From positions 1 through 9,315 of the forward strand of contig JBDTLT010000217.1 of the NCBI GenBank assembly GCA_039934635.1: 9,315 nt of DNA, given 5' to 3'. The stretch is from DATLFA01 sp039934635. GTDB lineage: Bacteria > Actinomycetota > Acidimicrobiia > Acidimicrobiales > WLNW01. Shown here one piece after another: positions 5,857 to 9,315 of this stretch (its first letter is position 1; each line of letters opens with the position of its first letter). Made by a program: the position numbers and the translations under genes. The notes beneath the pieces were generated by a model that was given only the letters and a program-made list of their open reading frames with translations, was not told the origin of the DNA and did no database searches.

Positions 5857-7149
5857 ATGCACCGTCGAAACCGAGGTGGCCGAGCGACGCGGGCCACCGC
5901 TGCCTTCGTGGTCGCGACAATGTTCATCGCCTCTTGCGGCGGCGATGGCGCCAAGGCCGATGTCGTCACTGGCAACTCGACACGCGCCGCGGCGACGGCG
6001 TCGGCGGGACTGCCCGTCGCTGCCGCTATCGATCGCTTCGGCGCGGAGCTCTTCACGCAGCTCGGTGTCGCAATCGACGGCAACGTCCTTCTGTCCCCGT
6101 ACAGCGTCGCGGTTGCGCTGGCGATGACCCGTGCGGGAGCCGCCGGCGAAACGAAAGCGCAACTCGATCGCGTCCTCCATCTCGACGGCATCGACGCGGA
6201 CATTGGCTTCAATGCGCTCGACCAAGCGCTCGCGACGAGAACCGGCGATGTGGTGGGACAAGACGGCAAAAAGCTGTCGGTCGTCCTGTCCACTGCCAAC
6301 GCGCTGTGGCCGCAAAAGGGCTATCCATTCGCGACGCCGTTTCTCGATCACCTGTCCGCTCACTACGGAGCGGGGCTGCACGTCGTCGACTATGCGAGCG
6401 ACATCGAGGGATCGCGGCGCGCGATCAACCAATGGGTGTCCGATCGAACCGCCAAGAAGATCCCTGAGCTGATTCCCAAGGACGCCCTCGACTCACTCAC
6501 GCGCCTCGTCCTCACGAACGCGATCTACCTCAAGGCCTCGTGGGCCGAACCGTTCGAGACGTCGGCGACGGCCCAGGGCAGCTTCGTCCGCCTCGACCAA
6601 TCGACGGTCACCGCGTCGTTCATGCATCAGACCGAGTCGCTGGGCTACGCGAAGGGTGCGGGCTGGCAGACGGTCGAACTTCCCTACGCGGGAGGGAAAC
6701 TCGCGATGGACGTGATCGTGCCCGACGTCGGCCAGTATGCGGCGGTCGCACAGGCGTTGAAGAACGGAACGGCGCCATTCGTCGACAAGATCGAACACCA
6801 GTCGGTGCAACTCGCGTTGCCGAAGTTCAAATTCCGCACGCAAGCGGATCTTGTGGACACCCTCGCCGCCCTCGGCGTCACGAACCTGTTCGATCCGGAC
6901 CGCGCCGATCTCTCGGCGATCACGGCGGCAGAAAAGCTCTACGTATCCGGTGTGCTGCACGAAGCCTTCATCGATGTCGACGAAAAGGGCACCGAAGCCG
7001 CGGCGGCCACGGCAGTCGTCATCCGAGCATCCGCGGCGCCCGTCGGCCCCGTACAGTTGACGGTCGACCGCCCCTTCATCGTGGTCCTGCGCGACCTCGA
7101 GACCAAGGCAGTGCTCTTTCTCGGCCGCGTGCTCGACCCGACGACGTGA
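5857..7149 (+). CDS. Lipoprotein serpin with inhibitory-type hinge
   Basis: The 430-residue product has an Arg-rich N-terminus, a hydrophobic run and a lipobox IASC with C27, so it should be exported and lipid-anchored. A linker to about residue 55 precedes a full serpin fold: LLSPYSVAVALAMTRAGAAG (helix B region), LVLTNAIYLKASWAEPF (strand 3A), the VELPYAGG strand and the C-terminal signature LTVDRPFIVVLRD. The reactive-loop hinge runs E376-K-G-T-E-A-A-A-A-T385, the small-residue pattern of serpins that inhibit proteases by loop insertion. Counting 17 residues from P17 puts P1 at S392, with R390 close by; the loop is about three residues longer after P1 than in alpha1-antitrypsin, so P1 is uncertain. 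The target would be an extracellular serine or cysteine protease, self or foreign. Start ATG 5857 follows the Usp stop by five bases; GTG 5848 is in frame. The stop overlaps the RNase Z start (GTGA). Confidence 0.92.
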   Translation: MHRRNRGGRATRATAAFVVATMFIASCGGDGAKADVVTGNSTRAAATASAGLPVAAAIDRFGAELFTQLGVAIDGNVLLSPYSVAVALAMTRAGAAGETKAQLDRVLHLDGIDADIGFNALDQALATRTGDVVGQDGKKLSVVLSTANALWPQKGYPFATPFLDHLSAHYGAGLHVVDYASDIEGSRRAINQWVSDRTAKKIPELIPKDALDSLTRLVLTNAIYLKASWAEPFETSATAQGSFVRLDQSTVTASFMHQTESLGYAKGAGWQTVELPYAGGKLAMDVIVPDVGQYAAVAQALKNGTAPFVDKIEHQSVQLALPKFKFRTQADLVDTLAALGVTNLFDPDRADLSAITAAEKLYVSGVLHEAFIDVDEKGTEAAAATAVVIRASAAPVGPVQLTVDRPFIVVLRDLETKAVLFLGRVLDPTT

Positions 7150-8066
7150 CACGGGCACTGACGATCCTCGGCACCGCGGCGCAAAGCCCCACCGCGACGC
7201 GCAACCAGAACGGCTACCTCCTTCGCTGGGACGACGAGGCGATCCTGTTCGATCCGGGCGAAGGCACACAGCGTCAGATGCTCCTCGCCCGCACGTCTGC
7301 CGCCAGCCTGACCCGCATCTGCATCACCCATTTCCACGGCGATCATTGCCTCGGGCTGCCCGGCGTCGTCCAGCGCCGTTCGCTCGACCCCAACCCGTCG
7401 CCGCTCGATCTCCACTACCCGGCCCGCGGCCACCGGCACATCGAAGCGCTGCTGGCCGCGACCGTGTGGGACACCGACATGCTCGAGGTCCGCCTGCATC
7501 CGATGAGCGACGGCGATTCGATCGCGCTCGATGAACACTCGCGTCTCGACGCGAAGGCGTTGGATCACACGACCGACACCCTCGGTTGGCGCATCGAGGA
7601 AGGACCTCGCCGTCACCTTCAAGTCGAGAAAATCACCGATCTCGGCATCGAGGGCCCCGCGATCGGGAAGTTGCAGAAGCAGGGTTGGTACGAGCAGCAC
7701 GGGCGACGCATCGACATCGAGGAGGTCAGCGTCGTGACGCCAGGACAGCGTTTTGCGTTGGTGATGGATACCCGTCGATGCGCAGCGGCAAGCGAACTCG
7801 CCGAGGGTGCCGATCTACTGGTAATCGAAGCGACCTACCTCGAAAGCGAAGCGGCCCTCGCGGCACCTCACGGCCATCTCACGGCGCGCGAAGCGGCCGA
7901 AATCGGCCGTGGAGCCATCGCCCGGCGCACCGTCCTGTCGCACTTTTCGGATCGCTACACCGAACTCACGGCGTACGCCGAACAAACCCGCGACATCCTC
8001 GAGGACTGCATCGTCGGGATCGATCTCACGGTTGTCGCGGTGCCGCGCCGCCGTGATGCCGATTGA
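7146..8066 (+). CDS. rnz: Ribonuclease Z (tRNA 3'-processing endonuclease)
   Basis: The 306-residue metallo-beta-lactamase-fold protein is close to RNase Z throughout. It opens with LTILGTAAQSPT and has the FDPGEGTQRQML segment, the zinc motif HFHGDH, the later ligands DHTTDTLGWRIEE (His), MDTRRC (Asp) and LSHFSDRY (His), and the AHGHLTA-like segment PHGHLTAREAA. All expected zinc-binding residues are present. The usual GDT motif reads MDT here, but the ligand Asp is kept. The LGIEGPAIGKLQKQG stretch also matches the family. RNase Z removes the 3' trailer of tRNA precursors in the cytosol. The GTG at 7146 overlaps the serpin stop by four bases, implying translational coupling with a secreted protease inhibitor, an unusual partner. 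Whether this is the housekeeping copy or a stress paralogue cannot be told from the window. Confidence 0.93.
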   Translation: MTRALTILGTAAQSPTATRNQNGYLLRWDDEAILFDPGEGTQRQMLLARTSAASLTRICITHFHGDHCLGLPGVVQRRSLDPNPSPLDLHYPARGHRHIEALLAATVWDTDMLEVRLHPMSDGDSIALDEHSRLDAKALDHTTDTLGWRIEEGPRRHLQVEKITDLGIEGPAIGKLQKQGWYEQHGRRIDIEEVSVVTPGQRFALVMDTRRCAAASELAEGADLLVIEATYLESEAALAAPHGHLTAREAAEIGRGAIARRTVLSHFSDRYTELTAYAEQTRDILEDCIVGIDLTVVAVPRRRDAD

Positions 8067-8084
8067 AGGCGCGGGGACACGGTC

Positions 8085-8100
8085 GGGACTTCGGACCCTT
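8085..8100. promoter_or_regulatory. DosR/DevR-like box 4
   Basis: GGGACTTCGGACCCTT is identical to box 1, and with the preceding C the two share 17 bases. It sits in the 85-base gap between rnz and the acidic-protein gene, centre about 60 bases before ATG 8152. The -10 region is not obvious; GATACT at 8131-8136 is a weak candidate that lies too close to the ribosome binding site. The flanking sequence differs between the two copies, so this is a recurring site and not a larger duplication. Confidence 0.5.
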
Positions 8101-8140
8101 CCGACGGTTGTCGGTCAACGCAACGATGGAGATACTGAGC

Positions 8141-8146
8141 AAGGAG
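8141..8146 (+). promoter_or_regulatory. Ribosome binding site of the acidic-protein gene
   Basis: AAGGAG ends five bases before ATG 8152 and selects this start within a frame that is open from inside rnz. Confidence 0.8.
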
Positions 8147-8151
8147 TCGCA

Positions 8152-8505
8152 ATGGCCCAACTCGAGCACCATCATCACGAGGCACTGCCCAACGATGTCT
8201 TGGAATTCCTACCGCCGGACGACGAAGGGGCCGAACGGTTTGAGCGCAGCGGCGAGGAGCTCGCCATTCGGTCCGTCCCGGACTCACAGTTGGCGCCGCT
8301 CGACGACCCCGCGCTACGCGAGGACAGCAGCGAAGTAGAAGCCTTGTCGCCGGCGTCGTGGTTCGAGGACGAAGAGCCCGAGCCTCCCTACCGCAGCACC
8401 GAGGACGAAGACGACGCGGCGGTCGACGACCTGTTGGTCGCCCAGCACTATGTGTTCGAAGACGAGCCGAGCGACGCTGAAGCGAGCGACGAAGACGAAG
8501 GCTGA
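8152..8505 (+). CDS. Strongly acidic protein of unknown function
   Basis: The 117-residue product is very rich in Asp and Glu, especially from about residue 64 onward (FEDEEPEPPY, TEDEDDAAVDDL, ASDEDEG). It has a run of four histidines at residues 6-9 and a short more ordered-looking stretch, LPNDVLEFLPPDD. It has no cysteine, signal peptide or membrane segment and is predicted largely disordered. Coding is supported by the Shine-Dalgarno sequence at the right distance, by a DosR-like box upstream, and by its position as the only long frame in this stretch with a good start. I recognise no family. Acidic disordered proteins can act as chaperone-like, nucleic-acid-mimic or metal-buffering factors, but nothing here decides between these. 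It faces the hibernation-factor gene, with 51 bases between their ends. Confidence 0.7.
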   Translation: MAQLEHHHHEALPNDVLEFLPPDDEGAERFERSGEELAIRSVPDSQLAPLDDPALREDSSEVEALSPASWFEDEEPEPPYRSTEDEDDAAVDDLLVAQHYVFEDEPSDAEASDEDEG

Positions 8506-8556
8506 GCATCGACTTCGCCGCTCGACTCCATGTGTGTGCGAGCTCGCTCGGTTCCC

Positions 8557-9315
8557 CTACGCGCTGACGATGAGGCCGTAGTGCCCGTCCCGCCGTCGAT
8601 ACAAGACGTTGCCCCGCCCGTTGTCGGTCGAGCGAAAGAAAACAAAGGGCTCGTCGGTGACATCGAGCCGTTCCTCGGCCGCTTCGACGGTCGAATCGAC
8701 CACGGCCATGGCCTGCAGATGGATCGACACGGCCGCGTGGGCGACGTCGGGCAACGCAGTACCTGTGCACAACAGCTCGAAGTCACCATCGTCGCGGCGG
8801 TGCACGACGCAGTCCGCACTCGTTTGCAGCTCGGTGAAGAGATGGAAGTCATGGCCGAGTTGCTCGAGATCGAACGCCGCCTCGTCGAGCGTGATGGGCT
8901 CGAGCGCGAACGTCTTGCGCCGTACGACTTCCCGTTCGTCGACCGGCCTTGGGAAATAGTGTGGGCGCACGGTCGGTAGGTCGCCGTGACGCCATTCATC
9001 TGGTGTGGGCTCGCCCGTCTCGCGGCGCACGTTGATTCGATGCAGGCGATCTTCGGCTCGCTCGATGCGTCGATGCAAGTGGGCAACGGCCACGTCGACC
9101 GCCTCTTGCATGCGTTCGGCCGCGACATGCGCTCGTATGGGCCGGCCATCGACGTCGAAGACCACTTCCACCGAACAAGGCCGCTCGTTCGCGGGATCTC
9201 GCTCGCGGATGAGCCGGATATCGATCGCTCGAACCGGTTCACGAACCAACGTGGCGAGCTCGCTGAACTTCGCTCGAGCGGAATCGCGGGCCGTATCGGG
9301 CACCTCTCCCTTCGT
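8557..9315 (-). CDS. Long-form ribosome hibernation factor with two C-terminal domains, 5'-partial
   Basis: The visible 252 residues are the bulk of an HPF/RaiA-family protein. The frame stays open to the right edge and reads TKGEVPDTARD there, which fits the family's first strand, so the GTG at 9303 is internal and the start lies outside. An N-terminal S30AE domain (RAIDIRLIRERDP, DVDGRPIRAHVAA, MQEAVDVAVAHLHRRIER) is followed by a linker and then two copies of the C-terminal domain. The first has RRKTFALEPITLDEAAFDLE, LGHDFHLFTEL and CVVHRRDDGDFELL; the second has VVDSTVEAAEERLDVTDEPFVFFRS and NVLYRRRDGHYGLIVS. HPF binds the 30S decoding site and stabilises inactive ribosomes. A similar long two-part architecture is known in RafH of M. 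smegmatis (MSMEG_3935), a DosR-controlled hypoxia factor, which suits the rest of this window. Its promoter is not visible. Confidence 0.88.
   Translation of the reverse strand, partial: TKGEVPDTARDSARAKFSELATLVREPVRAIDIRLIRERDPANERPCSVEVVFDVDGRPIRAHVAAERMQEAVDVAVAHLHRRIERAEDRLHRINVRRETGEPTPDEWRHGDLPTVRPHYFPRPVDEREVVRRKTFALEPITLDEAAFDLEQLGHDFHLFTELQTSADCVVHRRDDGDFELLCTGTALPDVAHAAVSIHLQAMAVVDSTVEAAEERLDVTDEPFVFFRSTDNGRGNVLYRRRDGHYGLIVSA

Noticed and set aside
5488..6432. Minus-strand open frame of 314 codons across the Usp and serpin genes
   Set aside because: It overlaps two well-identified plus-strand genes and shows no family motif or ribosome binding site.
8506..8556. Terminator between the convergent acidic-protein and hibernation-factor genes
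   Set aside because: Only a short CGAAG/CTTCG pair and the palindrome GCGAGCTCGC are present; there is no stable stem with a T-run on either strand, so no call is made.
9301..9303. Minus-strand GTG at 9303 as the start of the hibernation factor, with GGGAG upstream
   Set aside because: The codons upstream read TKGE, continuing the family's first-strand pattern, so the purine run is coding and the start lies outside the window.

Overview
This window is high-GC DNA whose protein families point to an actinobacterium. A mycobacterium or Streptomyces relative, or a member of Acidimicrobiia, would all fit; no rRNA or other marker narrows it further. It is almost fully coding and has no gap over 300 bases. 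No tRNA, rRNA, CRISPR array or transposase is visible.

Layout, left to right. (1) A 5'-incomplete gene encodes a HAD beta-phosphoglucomutase-like domain fused to a GH65 disaccharide phosphorylase. It breaks off at about 1713, before the catalytic acid region, and runs into an out-of-frame, N-truncated universal stress protein (Usp) domain. This looks like a deletion scar or an assembly join. (2) A compact unit holds a Cys-rich zinc-ribbon protein, a tandem-domain Usp and a tiny lipoprotein, each start overlapping the previous stop by one base. (3) A 601-residue protein combines a HAD-IIB phosphatase, a HerA-like P-loop ATPase and a C-terminal domain resembling DUF5752. (4) A second unit holds a single-domain ATP-binding-type Usp, a lipoprotein serpin with an inhibitory-type hinge, and RNase Z. 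(5) A 117-residue, very acidic protein of unknown function follows. (6) On the minus strand, convergent with the rest, is a long-form ribosome hibernation factor with two C-terminal S30AE-type domains, running off the right edge.

The unifying signal is a set of GGGAC-type inverted-repeat boxes at 2139, 3518, 5325 and 8085. Each lies upstream of a plus-strand transcription unit, and two share a perfect 17-base core. They resemble the DosR/DevR dormancy box of actinobacteria. The gene content (Usps, HAD-GH65 fusion, RafH-like hibernation factor) matches what is known of DosR regulons. I infer a hypoxia or dormancy stress island. Within it, the zinc-ribbon protein, the HAD-ATPase, the secreted serpin, RNase Z and the acidic protein would be unfamiliar or poorly described members. 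No regulator gene (DosR/DosS) is present in the window.
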